Below are positions 1 through 10,396 of a DNA stretch of 64,000 nt, piece by piece. This DNA is from Panicum virgatum. Its lineage: Eukaryota > Streptophyta > Magnoliopsida > Poales > Poaceae. A model generated the notes under the pieces. That model saw only the letters and a program-made list of their open reading frames with translations. It did not search any database and had not been told where the DNA came from. The stretch is taken from NCBI RefSeq assembly GCF_016808335.1, contig NC_053142.1, positions 44,311,674 through 44,375,673 of the forward strand, written 5' to 3'. The first letter of the stretch is position 1; the number at the start of each line of letters is the position of its first letter. A program made the position numbers and the translations under genes.

Positions 1-345
1 GTTTACCATTTCGTTTGGCCGGGTCCGCTGCGCCTGATATTTTACGACGCCAGTTTTTTCAGGTCACTTCGCCTTGCATCACGCTCAATCCTCTGCGTAC
101 GTGCGGCCGTGCGGGTTGGTTCTTAAAAAATTTATGCATTCCAGGTCAAAAAGGCCGGCACGTCGGTTTCTGCTTTGCGTTCTCGGTCTGGAATTCCTTC
201 CAACTCATTTCACCCACCCGATCTCTCTCTCCTGAAAAGAATCACTATAGTAGCAGAAGACATTTCAAAAAAAAAAAGTAGTACAAGACAAGGTCGCCAA
301 TGTCGCTGTCTCTGCTTAGCACCAACGGATTGGTGAAGGAAGCGT
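1..345. other. Intergenic, no gene seen
   Basis: No ORF with codon-like character and no splice-bounded exon was found. The sequence is mixed in composition and runs into a MITE remnant on its right side. Confidence 0.4.
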
Positions 346-661
346 CCTTGTTTAGATTAAAAAAAATTAACCAAAAATATCACATCGAATGTTTGGACAC
401 ATGCATGGAGTATTAAATATATATATAAAAAACTAATTGCACAGTTCGCGTGCGAGACGAATTTTTGAGCCTAATTGCGTCATAATTTGATAATGCTGTG
501 CTACAATAAATAATTGCTAATAATGGATTAATTAGGCTTAATGATTTTGTCTCGCAGTTTACATATGGAATCTGCAATTTGTTTTGTTATTAGTCTGCAT
601 TTAATACTTCGAATGTGTGTATGTATACTTCAAAAAAATTATGCCAAAAGAACTAAATACA
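346..661. mobile_element. MITE remnant of the Tourist-like 'gagacgaat…attcgtctc' grass family
   Basis: The centre has the inverted pair 'gcgagacgaatttttgagcctaatt' (near 451) and 'aattaggcttaatgattttgtctcgc' (near 531), with 'catggagtattaaat' on the left mirrored by 'atttaatacttcgaatg' on the right. The outer ends ('ttgtttag', 'gaactaaata') are degenerate, so boundaries are approximate and no clear target duplication was seen. It is non-coding. Confidence 0.6.
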
Positions 662-2623
662 CCATAAATTATCTAGCCATAGAAACCAAGGTTTTTTTTG
701 TTGGTGGGGGGTGGGGTTACCAGTACCACTGCAGCAACTCCGGCTGGCGGGTTAGCTTACACGGGCACCTGAGGTCATGACAGGTAGTTAACCTCATCGT
801 CAGCTGCGTTTTTTCTACAAAGCTGGAGTAGCACATTAATTACTTACTATATAACTAAATAACTAATCTAATCAAAGCACTTATGCATGGATTACGGACA
901 AGGGCCCTACCCAAAGTGCTCGTGCGGTCCAACTCCAACCACCTGCAGACTGCAGTGCGGACGCGCTAATCCAAAGTGATGTGATGTGAAGCTCGGTTAA
1001 TGTTTCTTTAATCCCGGCCCGTCGGTGCAATTTTTTTTCCACACAACTATCGCAAAAGCGCCAGTCGGTTGCGCATAGTTAATTGCCACTCTCAGTACTG
1101 GCCAACAGTGTTGCAAGGTCTAAAGGCGATCAAGATAAACAGGTGAATAGTTCGTTCGAAATGGTCAGAGAGACTGGCTAGATCCTTTCAGATAGGAGTA
1201 CCACTAAACAATTGGCGGGGGTAGCGTGTCCTAGCGATCACTCAATACTAACCCCCGTTCAAAAGGCAGGCCGGCCATCTTTATCGCCACCTCGACTGGC
1301 CTTAAAGAAGGAAAGGAATCGCGCGCCCCTGATGTAACTGGCTGGATCTTGAGAAGATTTGCCTCGGCCGCAGCTCGTGTGCGTGTGCCCATACAATACT
1401 AGTAATCTTCAAGTTCTTGAGGGCGCGCTTTTAGTGTGAGCTGACAGCCTTCGATCTTGGCACTTGATTGCTCGATGGGTGAGTGATCAGGACAGCTAAT
1501 TCCGTTAGGCACCGTGTTTAATTAGTCCAGCCTTAGGTTTGGCGCGAAAGCTGGGTCATAATAACGTGTGCTACTAGCATATTGCATTAGTCGTCAGTGG
1601 TCAGTGAGCACAGCGGCCAGGTCGCGGTCAAGCATCATCAGCACACTGTACTTCCCTTTTGGTTAGGGAAGGAAAATGAGAAAAGGTCCGGCAGCACATC
1701 ATTAATCCAGAGTAAAAGAAATGCGTGGCATGAAAAATTTGCAGTAGTAGAAAGTACTAGGCAGGACCCGGGCCCCGGGAGGGTTCGAATTTCGGGTGCC
1801 ATGCACGGACCGAAACCGAAAGAGACGTCCTCGGCCGGTCTCTTCGCAGTCAGCCAGTCCGACTTGGACTTTCAAAGTTCGCAACTGCTTTCTAGCTACC
1901 GTGTACTCTCTTTCAGAGAGCGAGAATATGAGCTGGTAGAGAGTAGCTGCAAGCTGCGTGCAGAGCTGGCGGCTGAACGGAAAACGGATTAAAACAACTG
2001 GCGACCACCAGTGAGATGTAGTGATATACTATCATGAAATTTTTCCTAAATATCCAACAATTTTCAGTAATGGATGAAAAAGGGAAGAAGAAGAGAAGGG
2101 AGAAGAAGAAAAAGAGATGAACGAGGAGGAGGAAGAAGAAGAAATAAAACCTTCTAATAAGTTGAGCTTTGGATCTGCCCTGGGCCGGCAGCCGAGAGGA
2201 GGCAGGTGATCCGAGAAACAGTTGCACGCAGCACGTACGCCTTTCCACGTAGGAGTAGGGCTTGCAGCCAAAGAAAGAGAAAGAGGGTTCCCTCTTATCC
2301 CGGCCGGGGGGCTCAGCTGCTAAGCTGTATCATTGATTCATTGGGCCAGCCGGAGCCGATTGTACTTTAAAACGCTAGGACGCCGTGGAGCTAGCTTAGC
2401 GTGCCCTGGATATGCATCGACGCTTGATCGAGAAACCATGGTCCAGCCGCCGGCTCTGACCCGTACGTGCGCTGCTGACCTGCTGTGTTCACTGTCAGTA
2501 CTAGGACTAGTATCTGTTTAGTCCACAGGCCCTGGAAAGAGACAGCTTTATAGCCGGTGATGGATTGAATCGGATGCATAATCGCTCTGCGTATTCTTCA
2601 GTGGGTGCGGGCTCACGGTCTTA
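662..2623. other. Intergenic, no gene seen; contains a purine tract
   Basis: The ORFs here lack known motifs and overlap on opposite strands. The only structured element is the GA-rich tract listed separately. A 'ggttcgaattt' stretch near 1784 is not part of a tRNA that I can fold. Confidence 0.4.
2070..2148 (+). repeat. GA-rich polypurine tract
   Basis: About 79 bases are almost wholly A and G on the plus strand (repeated gaagaa/gaggag). It is an imperfect trinucleotide microsatellite. The serine/phenylalanine-rich ORFs read from the other strand are artefacts of this composition. Confidence 0.7.
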
Positions 2624-2887
2624 GGCTGTGTTCAGTTCACACCAACTTTCCAAACTTTCCATCACATCTCCATCACATCGAAACATTAAATATAGCAAAT
2701 GACTCATGCATGAAATACTAAATGTAGGTAAATAAAAAAATTAATTGCATAGTTTTGATGTACGTTGCGAGACGAATCTTTCGAGCCTAGTTAGGTCATG
2801 GTAACCACAAACAAACGAAAGTGATACAGTGTGCTACAGTATTTTTCCCCAGCGCTACAGTGTTTTTCAGGGCAACTAAACACAGCC
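2624..2887. mobile_element. Tourist-like (PIF/Harbinger) MITE with TTA duplication
   Basis: A 264-bp non-coding element begins GGCTGTGTTCAGTT and ends AACTAAACACAGCC, so its terminal inverted repeats match at 13 of 14 bases. It is flanked on both sides by the trinucleotide TTA (2621-2623 and 2888-2890), the duplication typical of PIF/Harbinger elements. The interior has the family's 'gagacgaatctttcgagcc' block. This is the best-preserved Tourist-type copy in the window. Confidence 0.85.
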
Positions 2888-4379
2888 TTAGTTTAGATTC
2901 AAAGCGCAAGCGCTCTCATTCGGATCACGGGCTGTGTGCTTCCTCTCCCAGCTGTGTCCGCGTCACCCAGACAAGACGCTAGACGCCGGTAGAGTGGCGC
3001 AGTAGTAGGGACGAGGCGAAATCTAACTTGCCAACAAATAAATGAAATAAATCTCATGAAAGCGAAAGATGTTTTATTGTGTAGCTCGCCGGGCGAACAT
3101 GATCCGGGACACGAAATCGTCCTCTCGCTGTCTGGGATGGGGATGCGTTGCGATGTGCAGGCACCAGGGCTATAAAAAAAAGTTTGGTCTCGTGGAAGTG
3201 GGGATCCGAGATTGAGTGGGTGCATGCATCGATCACCACCACCTGAGATCAAAACGAGAAAATGATGCACGAGGTCCACGATGCACCATCGATATGATCT
3301 GTGTTTCTAGTTAGGGCGATTATGTGGTCTCAAATCTGAAATAGTCATCCAAGAAATGCACAGCGCTGCCTGCTAGCATCAGCTAGCTAGCTAGATAGCT
3401 AGGGCCATCTTTGGCTTTGGCTGTAGATGTATCACCAGCTTTGGCTGTAGATGTATCACCAGCTTTGGCTTTGGAACGAGAAAGAGACCGGTCATTTGGC
3501 CATTTTGGGGCCCGTCCGAATTGTCAGCTAGTCCTAACTGCACGCTGCAAAGTAGATTAAAAGCAAAGCAAATAGTAATCCACTGTTTGGTCTCGTGATG
3601 TGTTCTGTTCAGCCGTGAATGCGCTGTCGTCCATCCTGCTCATGGTTAGCTAGGGTTCACGCTGAAAGGACGATCGAGTAATTTTCAGCTAGAAGCTGGG
3701 ACCTTTATAAGTTTGGTACGTACATGATGGGACTCGCTAGTTTGCGGGCAACCGTAAAAAGTTGGATCGCACGGTCGATTCTCCGACCATCATTTTCTTT
3801 CCATATTTGGAAAACATACCGATTCCTCCCACCACCCGCCCTGGCGGGAATATTAAGATTCACCTTTTGTTTAAGCGGCTGGAGTGGCCAGAAAATTTGA
3901 AATTCCCCTTTTCTTTTAGCAGCTGCGAGCGGCCAGCCCGTCAAATAGAATTTCTGTTTCCTTTTAGCAATATGAAATTTTCTTTTATGAAGCTAAACTT
4001 TTTCGGGACCATGGGAAAATGGGTATTGATTTGGGTAGGGGGTGTAACATAAAAGTTAGTTTCAATCAGAAAAAAATATTAAAACAAGATATTTTTATTT
4101 ATACGTCCAAAAAATAAGCTGATGGTAAAAAAAATAGTACATGAAACAAAAGACCATTCATTCATGTAACCTCTCTGTGTGAGACCAAAAATAAATACAG
4201 TCATCAACAAAGCACGATGTTTTTTGAGAGAAAAAAATATAAAATATAACATCTTCTTCCAATGTTAGCTGATGACAAAATCACTTTTTGCTGTACCTGT
4301 GAGTGACAGGATATATAAAATTTGTCATGAAATAAAAAGGAATGGATAAAAAATGAAGAAAAAGTAGCATAATTTTTTA
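2888..4379. other. Intergenic, no gene seen
   Basis: No recognisable coding region. It contains the 24-bp tandem repeat listed separately, an (AGCT)n stretch near 3381, and AT-rich sequence from 4030 onward leading into the foldback element. Confidence 0.4.
3415..3472 (+). repeat. 24-bp tandem repeat
   Basis: The unit 'ttggctgtagatgtatcacc' plus 'agct' occurs twice in perfect succession (3417-3440 and 3441-3464). A partial third copy ('ttggctttgg') follows, and a partial copy precedes it. Confidence 0.9.
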
Positions 4380-5372
4380 GGGAAAAGTTTGTTTTTCAAC
4401 CCTGAACTATCACGATAGTCCGATTTTGGCCATTGAACTACGAAACCGGACATCCTACACCTCCAACTAATGAAACCGTTTGAAAAACAACCCTGGGTCA
4501 GTCAAAGGCGGTTTGCTACAGTAAAATTTCCGAATTTCTGGAATTTCGCACCTCTCTCAATTAAATAATAAAGAAAGCATAGTTAATATTGTCTAAAAAT
4601 CATGATATTTTTTTGGGAGGTAGATCAAAAGACAAGAAATCTATTTTGGCTAGATGTACTACAATAGACATAAAGGAATTTGAATTATAAAATTTTAAAA
4701 ATAGATAGAATTCAAAATTCCTTGAATTTTTAGGTCAGCTAAACCTATGATAAAAATGCATTAAAAATATGATAATTCATAATTTTTTATTTAGTTTAGT
4801 TATGTACTTTTTATTGGCCCAAGTTCTATAGAAAATTCATAAATTAAAATTTGAGGAATCAAATTTGATTCAAATTTGAGCATTGCGAAGGAATTCAAAA
4901 ACTTTCATAAAAACTTGGGCCAATAAAAAATACCTTATTAAACTAAATAAAAAATTATGAATAATCATATTTTTATTTTATTTTTATCAAAGGTTTAGCT
5001 AACCCAAAAATTCAAGAAATTTTGAATTCTACCCATTTTTAAAATTTTATAATTCAAATTTCATTATGTTTAATGTATCACATCTAGCCAAAATAAATTC
5101 CTTGTCTTTTTATCTACCTCCCAAAAAAATATCATGATTTTTAGATAATATTAACTATGCTTTCTTTCTTATTTAATTGAGAGAGATGTGAAATTCCAGA
5201 AATTCGAAAATGTTACTGTAGAAAAACCGCCCTCAAAACAGTTTGCTACAGTGCTCGAGGGGGTGATTCGGACGGTTTTGCCAGTTCGAGGGCCTAGGTT
5301 ACCCGGTTTCGTAGTAGGAGGTTGAAAAACAGACTTCTTGACTAGTTCGAGGTTGTAAAATAGACTTATCCC
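4380..5372. mobile_element. 993-bp foldback MITE, probably Mutator type
   Basis: The element is close to a complete palindrome. It starts GGGAAAAGTTTG and ends ACTTATCCC, and the two halves of about 480 bp are imperfect reverse complements along their length. Examples are 'cttgggccaataaaaaata' on the right against 'tactttttattggcccaag' on the left. The centre is near 4865. The flanking 9-mers are identical: AATTTTTTA at 4371-4379 and 5373-5381. A 9-bp duplication is characteristic of Mutator-like elements. No transposase is encoded, so it is non-autonomous. The AT-rich duplication is low-complexity, but it falls exactly at both ends of the inverted repeat. Confidence 0.85.
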
Positions 5373-5381
5373 AATTTTTTA

Positions 5382-5929
5382 TGCTTGCCTTTTCATCCTT
5401 GCTGTGTAGTTGTCCAACTTGATTCCCTAAAAAAAATAGAAGCAGTATGAGGTAACATTCAAAGTGTAATATTAGCAGTACGAGATTTTGCTGCTAATTA
5501 TCTAGGTCAATGCTCCACTAGTACAGTTAGCAGTTAATTAGGTCGATGCTCCGAAAAAGTAGCTAATTTAATGGTCCTGACCCTTCTGAATATTTGAAAA
5601 GTTTGGATTCGAGTAGAATTCAGTATATGGCCTTGTTCAGACGGGGCATGCATGTATAGGGCCTTGGTTTCTGTAGAATTCAGTACAGTTGCATGCTTAC
5701 CCCCGCTGATTGGTAATCAATTAAAAAATATGGTCAATAAATTGTATATTCTAATGGAGTAGTTAAGAATTTAGGTGTATAATATTAGTGTATGAGGTAA
5801 TCAAATCACTGACAGTCTGCATGATGAAAAGAAAAAAAACATATGGTGGTTCTGGTGGACACTTCTGCTATAATATACAACTAAAATGACAGCGATAGAG
5901 ATAAATTTCTGATTAGCTGCTAGTGCTAA
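5382..5929. other. Intergenic, no gene seen
   Basis: AT-rich sequence without a coding candidate. It grades into the degenerate minisatellite that starts near 5930. Confidence 0.4.
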
Positions 5930-6218
5930 TCAGTTGGGCCGAGTATGGCAAGTTAACGAGGTGGGGCCTAATCAGTTGGGGTGATTATGGCTAGTGTAAA
6001 AATGATTGGCCCTAATCAGTTGGGTCGTAGTATGATAGTACGACGTGACTGACCCTAACCAGTTAGCACAAGAATGGAAGTATTACGTGACTGACCCTAA
6101 CCAGTTAGGACGAGAATAGCAGTATGACGTGATTGACCCTAACCAGTTAGAACGAGAATGGCAGTATTATGTGTCTGGCCATAACCAGTTAGGACAAGAA
6201 TGGCAGTACTACGTGAGT
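5930..6218 (+). repeat. 42-bp minisatellite, array 1
   Basis: Four well-aligned 42-bp units lie at 6051-6092, 6093-6134, 6135-6176 and 6177-6218, each beginning 'g(a/g)cc(c/a)taaccagttag' and ending in a variant of 'tacgtgact'. Degenerate units ('cctaatcagttggg') extend left to about 5930. One more degenerate unit lies near 6300-6340. It is non-coding. Confidence 0.9.
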
Positions 6219-7494
6219 AACCCTAAAAGGAAAGCATGTCATCCATAGTATATAGTAAAAAGCCATTTTTAAAAAAGTAAATGGTCATGGAGTCGAATCT
6301 AACTCGTTGGGTCGAGTATGATAGTATGACGTGAAGTATATGGTCTTAGTGAAGTACGAAGAAAGACAAAACAAAAAAATGTTGACAAAAATATTGTACT
6401 GTTGGATAAAATTGATTGGGCAAAAAAATTTAATGATAAGAAAAATAATTTAAAGTAAACTTTTTGATAGCAAAAAAAGGTGATGACAAAACATTTGGGT
6501 ATAAAATATAATTAACAGAAAATATTAAGACAAAACTTTTCCAGGAAACATTTTAAGAAAAATGAAACAATTTGGAAAAGATATTTTTCTAAAAAATAAA
6601 TAGAAAAAATATTGGTTGAAAAAAAAAGATGAGAAACAAATAAAAAAGGCTGGGCAAAAAAGATATATAAAAATTTTGCTCTAGAAAATTATAATGATGG
6701 AATTTTTTAAAATAATTTTTTTGAAGAAGCATATTGTCAACAAAAAAAAGAGCAGTACAAAAAAATTGAGAAAAAAACTTTATACTAAAAACTTTTACTT
6801 AGGAAAAAATTTGAAAGTAAATATTTTTTGAACAATCATATATTCTCAACAAAAAACATTTCGTACGGAAAAAAAAAGATGAAGACAAAACTTTTGAGGT
6901 AAAAAATATAATTAATGTTATTTTTTTATTTTATGATTTTGCAGGAAAAATTAGGGATTGAAAATTTTTCAAAGATAGAAAATTTGGATAGAAAAAATTT
7001 CAAGAGGTAAGATGAAAAAAATTGTATAAGGAAACTTTTTAAAGTAAACTTTAAAGAAGCATATTGTCCAAAAAAAAGAGAAGGGCAAAAAAGAGTTGAG
7101 GATAAATTTTTTTAGTAGAAAATTTCCTATGAAATTTTTTTTGAAAGTAAACATTTTTTGAACAAGCATATATTATCAACAAATAAACATTTCGTATAGG
7201 GAAAAAAGAGATGATTAGAAAACTTTTGAGGTAAAAACTATAATTCAACTAAAAATTTTGATTTGATGATTTTGCAGAAAAAATTAGAGGGAGAAAATTA
7301 TCAAAGAATAATTTTATTAAAAATATAAGATACATAGAAAATTTGGAAAAAGAAATTTTTTTCAAGAGGTAAGGTGAAGAATATTGTATACTTTTTTATG
7401 GAAAAGAATGATAAAAATTGAATGGAAAAAAACTTTTGAAAAAAAAGTGTGTCCGTAAAAATTAATGAATGCATAAAATTTGGAAACTTATACT
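6219..7494. other. A-rich segment between two copies of the minisatellite
   Basis: About 1.27 kb is strongly A-rich on the plus strand, with many runs of five or more A and recurring 'gaaaaaattt', 'aacaagcatat' and 'ttgaggtaaaaa' phrases. Sub-blocks recur at about 6830-6910 and 7150-7240, suggesting internal duplication. The phenylalanine-rich minus-strand ORFs are composition artefacts. No gene was seen. Confidence 0.6.
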
Positions 7495-7662
7495 GACCCT
7501 AACCAGTTAGCATAAGAATGGAAGTATTACGTGACTGGCCCTAACCAGTTAGGACGAGAATAGCAGTATGACGTGATTGACCCTAACCAGTTACGACGAG
7601 AATGACAGTATTATGTGACTGACCATAACCAGTTAGGACGAGAATGGCAGTACTACGTGAGT
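7495..7662 (+). repeat. 42-bp minisatellite, array 2 (block copy of array 1)
   Basis: Four 42-bp units (7495-7536, 7537-7578, 7579-7620, 7621-7662) match units 1 to 4 of the array at 6051-6218 in the same order. Each shares unit-specific variants: 'gaagtattacgtgact' in unit 1, 'agcagtatgacgtgatt' in unit 2, 'actacgtgagtaaccc' after unit 4. This fits duplication of the whole block better than independent expansion. Confidence 0.9.
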
Positions 7663-8746
7663 AACCCATTCAGAAGCTGGCATCGCAAGAATGAAACTGT
7701 AGAAGCTTCCTTATGCAATCCAATTAATTAATAAATTAAGTGTGACCAGTTGGTGAAAATGAGATCAGATGGTTCATATGCTGGGCAAAGGTATAAGCGC
7801 AAAAACAAAAATTCCACACATGATAATCTAGCTGATAATCTGATAATCTGTCAAAAATTCATAACTGACAAAAATGAGATAGTAGGGAGTTGTGCAGTAC
7901 ACACATCTAGCTCACCTTGATCATCCCCCCCCTAAGGACTCATCAAATGAATCACTGTCATCCTCATATTTCCTTCTGCTTGACCAAACATCCAACAGTT
8001 CTACAACAAGCAAAAAATATAGTTGTTTAGTAGGGGGGCTTGCTTAAATAAGAAATCATATAAAAAATGTGGATAAAGTATATTACCATTGCGAACTCGG
8101 TGCTAAATGTACCACACAGATTTATAGACTCTAGTATATCAACTTTGAACTGTAAGAAAACAAAGGAAAGTAAAGTAATCAATACTATAGGGGCCAAATT
8201 ATCTGAAAGCATTGCAGAAAAACAAAATGCACTATTATTAAAATTGGCAAGCACCTTGTGTCTATTTCCACACATATAAAATTCTACAGCAGTAAAACAA
8301 TGGCCTCTTTGTATTAAACAACTGGCAAGACAACAAGGTTAAGTAAGGTATTACAGGATCTAATCAGCAAGCAACTAAACTCATGTCACTCAGTAAGACT
8401 GATTAGGAACATCATCAGAGTATATGAATAGTATTGCATCCAGCATGAGCATCAAAAACCATGTATGACACTGACATGTAACCTAGGTAGGAAATGTTCA
8501 GTGCTTAACATGTATAAATTCTCTGGTAAAAGAAATTCTACATTGCTAAGAACTAGTCATTCTTGTTTAACTGAATTCATGGCTTCAAGTTTCAAAAAAC
8601 ATGAAATCTGATCAATCAAGAAAACAACGTCCAACCAAGTATAACATTGTTCAATACAGAAAACAACGTAACAGGGGGCCATTGTTTTAATGGCGTCAAT
8701 GCCCCACACACTAACTAGCAACGTCCAACCAAGTATCACATGAAAT
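7663..8746. other. Intergenic with weak exon-like remains; no gene established
   Basis: On the minus strand a 63-bp open stretch at 8083-8145 lies between a 'tttcttacag'-type acceptor and a 'gtaatata' donor. A second stretch, about 7905-7995, follows 'gttgtag' and in one frame reads an acidic tail (KYEDDSDSFDES). I could not join these in one frame or name a family. They are not later exons of the neighbouring P450 pseudogene. Confidence 0.3.
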
Positions 8747-8759
8747 CTGATCATTCATG
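8600..8759. repeat. Shuffled short duplication at the P450 truncation point
   Basis: The phrases 'catgaaatctgatca' and 'acgtccaaccaagtat' each occur twice, in opposite order: 8600-8650 and 8721-8759. One copy abuts the point where the P450 homology ends. This looks like a rearrangement scar. Confidence 0.6.
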
Positions 8760-10396
8760 TATTCCTCATGAAACTGAAGATCTTCTTGCTCTACCAGTCT
8801 CTGCATTAGCAACAATAGGCAATATTGCTGTCATGAAGTCATGATTTTTTATAAAATCCAAATATGTAAGACAGTAAGATCCAAGTACTAAAACGATGTA
8901 CCTTGCATACGGCAATTAGTTCAACGAGAGTAGTATTTATCAACTTGAGAGCTTCATTGACCTTCTTCTGCCGTGGGGAGATGTCCTTCCATATGGGTAT
9001 TTCCCAGGTTGGTATAGGAGAAGTGCTATGCATTTCCGCTTCCCTTAGTGTTACATACACTGTCTGATCACCATCCCACAATAAAGAAAAAGGGTAAATG
9101 CTTCAGAGAAGAAGAAGCATAGGGAAATGGAAATTAAAATAGAGCAAAATCCAAATAATAACCTCGACAATCCATTGCCGTAAGATAGTGAGTCAAAGTC
9201 ATAATTGAATACTGCCTTCCCAATGACATCCAACGTTAGTCGAGAGAACAAAGATTCCATCTCCACATCCTCCCCATTGGATGCGGCCTTGTCCAATTTC
9301 TGGCAGAGCCGATCCGAAGCTTCTCCAAAGACACCTATCATTGCAGTGACATACTGCAGAGAAAAATTCAGGTGAGTAACAAAGAAGTTGATACACTAAA
9401 CACTAGTAATAGCTAGATAGCTAGTACCTTCTGATGCAATGCAGGAACAATAGCACGCCTCCGAACACGCCAAATCTCCCCATCAGCTGGGATCAAACTT
9501 GTACCCATCACAAACTCCAATATTTCTGCAAGAATTCCCTGCATCGGCCACAATCAAATAGCATGGTCAACTCAGGGAATCAACAGAACATCTTCCCAAC
9601 TGATGGAAAGAAGTTTTGATAGCCACAGTCGAGCTGTATGCATCCAGATCGATTGATAACCAAACCTTGGAATATGTTTTGGAGTTGTCTCTAAGGATGT
9701 GCTTAGCTATTGCCGGATCAGAGACTATAAGAAATGACTGGAAGTACACAAGACTGAAATCATCAGCAACGCGGAAACGCCCCAAACTGGGTTTCGGAAG
9801 CAAATTCTAGTAAATTGCGCGTCACCTTAGGCCCAAAGTTGAGGCGGAAATGCCGCTGTAGGTGAGGAAGAGGTCGTACAGGGGAACGAAGAAGGCCTAG
9901 CCCACGACCGCGTTGATCGATCCCACCGCCTGCGGAATCTCCGGGCCGCCGCGCGCGGCACCAGCGCCGGCCAGCCTCGTGAGCAGCGCGGCAACGAGCT
10001 CTCCCGGCAGGCCCAGCTTGGACAGCCTCCCCACGAGAGGAGCGATCCATCTGAAACCCCAAAAATTTCAGACCAAATTATATTACTCGTGGAGAAGAAG
10101 AAATAAACGAGCGAAAAGTGATGGAGGAGGAACAGAACAGGAACAGGGGGCGCTAACCCTGGGCCTTGGACGGTGAACTCGCCGGACGCAATGCACGCGG
10201 CCAGCTCTACCTGATGCCGCCTCTGCTCCTCAAGGGCCGGGTCAGACCCGGAGCCGCGACCTAAGGCGGCGCAGCGGAGTAGCGAACGACGACGGCAGGC
10301 GGCAGCATGAGGGAGTCGGAGCTGGGCCGGGCCGGAGGCGAGGAGGCAGAATGGGGGTGCGGACGAGAGGCCGGCGCTGCCCGAGGCGGCGGCCAT
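8747..10396 (-). pseudogene. CYP97A: CYP97A-type cytochrome P450 (carotenoid beta-ring hydroxylase) pseudogene, 3'-truncated
   Basis: CYP97A enzymes (LUT5 in Arabidopsis) hydroxylate carotene beta-rings in plastids on the way to lutein. Seven exon remnants can be traced on the minus strand: 10158-10396 (start codon, Ala/Ser/Arg-rich transit-like N-terminus), 9826-10050, 9666-9737 (SFLIVSDPAIAKHILRDNSK), 9428-9538, 9163-9353, 8902-9063 (PIPTWEIPIWKDISPRQKK) and about 8747-8800 (LVEQEDLQFHEEYMND). Splice signals are largely intact. The gene is broken by an in-frame TAG at 9897-9899 where the family has Gln, by a 1-bp deletion near 9848 and by another near 9176. Homology stops after exon 7, so the I-helix oxygen-binding motif, ExxR and the heme-cysteine loop are missing. 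The family assignment rests on my memory of the rice and Arabidopsis proteins. Confidence 0.9.

Noticed and set aside
1770..1800. Possible tRNA T-arm ('gggttcgaatttcgggtg')
   Set aside because: No matching acceptor, D-arm or anticodon stem at the right distance.
6969..7248. Phe/Lys-rich minus-strand ORFs resembling membrane proteins
   Set aside because: They arise from A-rich repeats on the plus strand.
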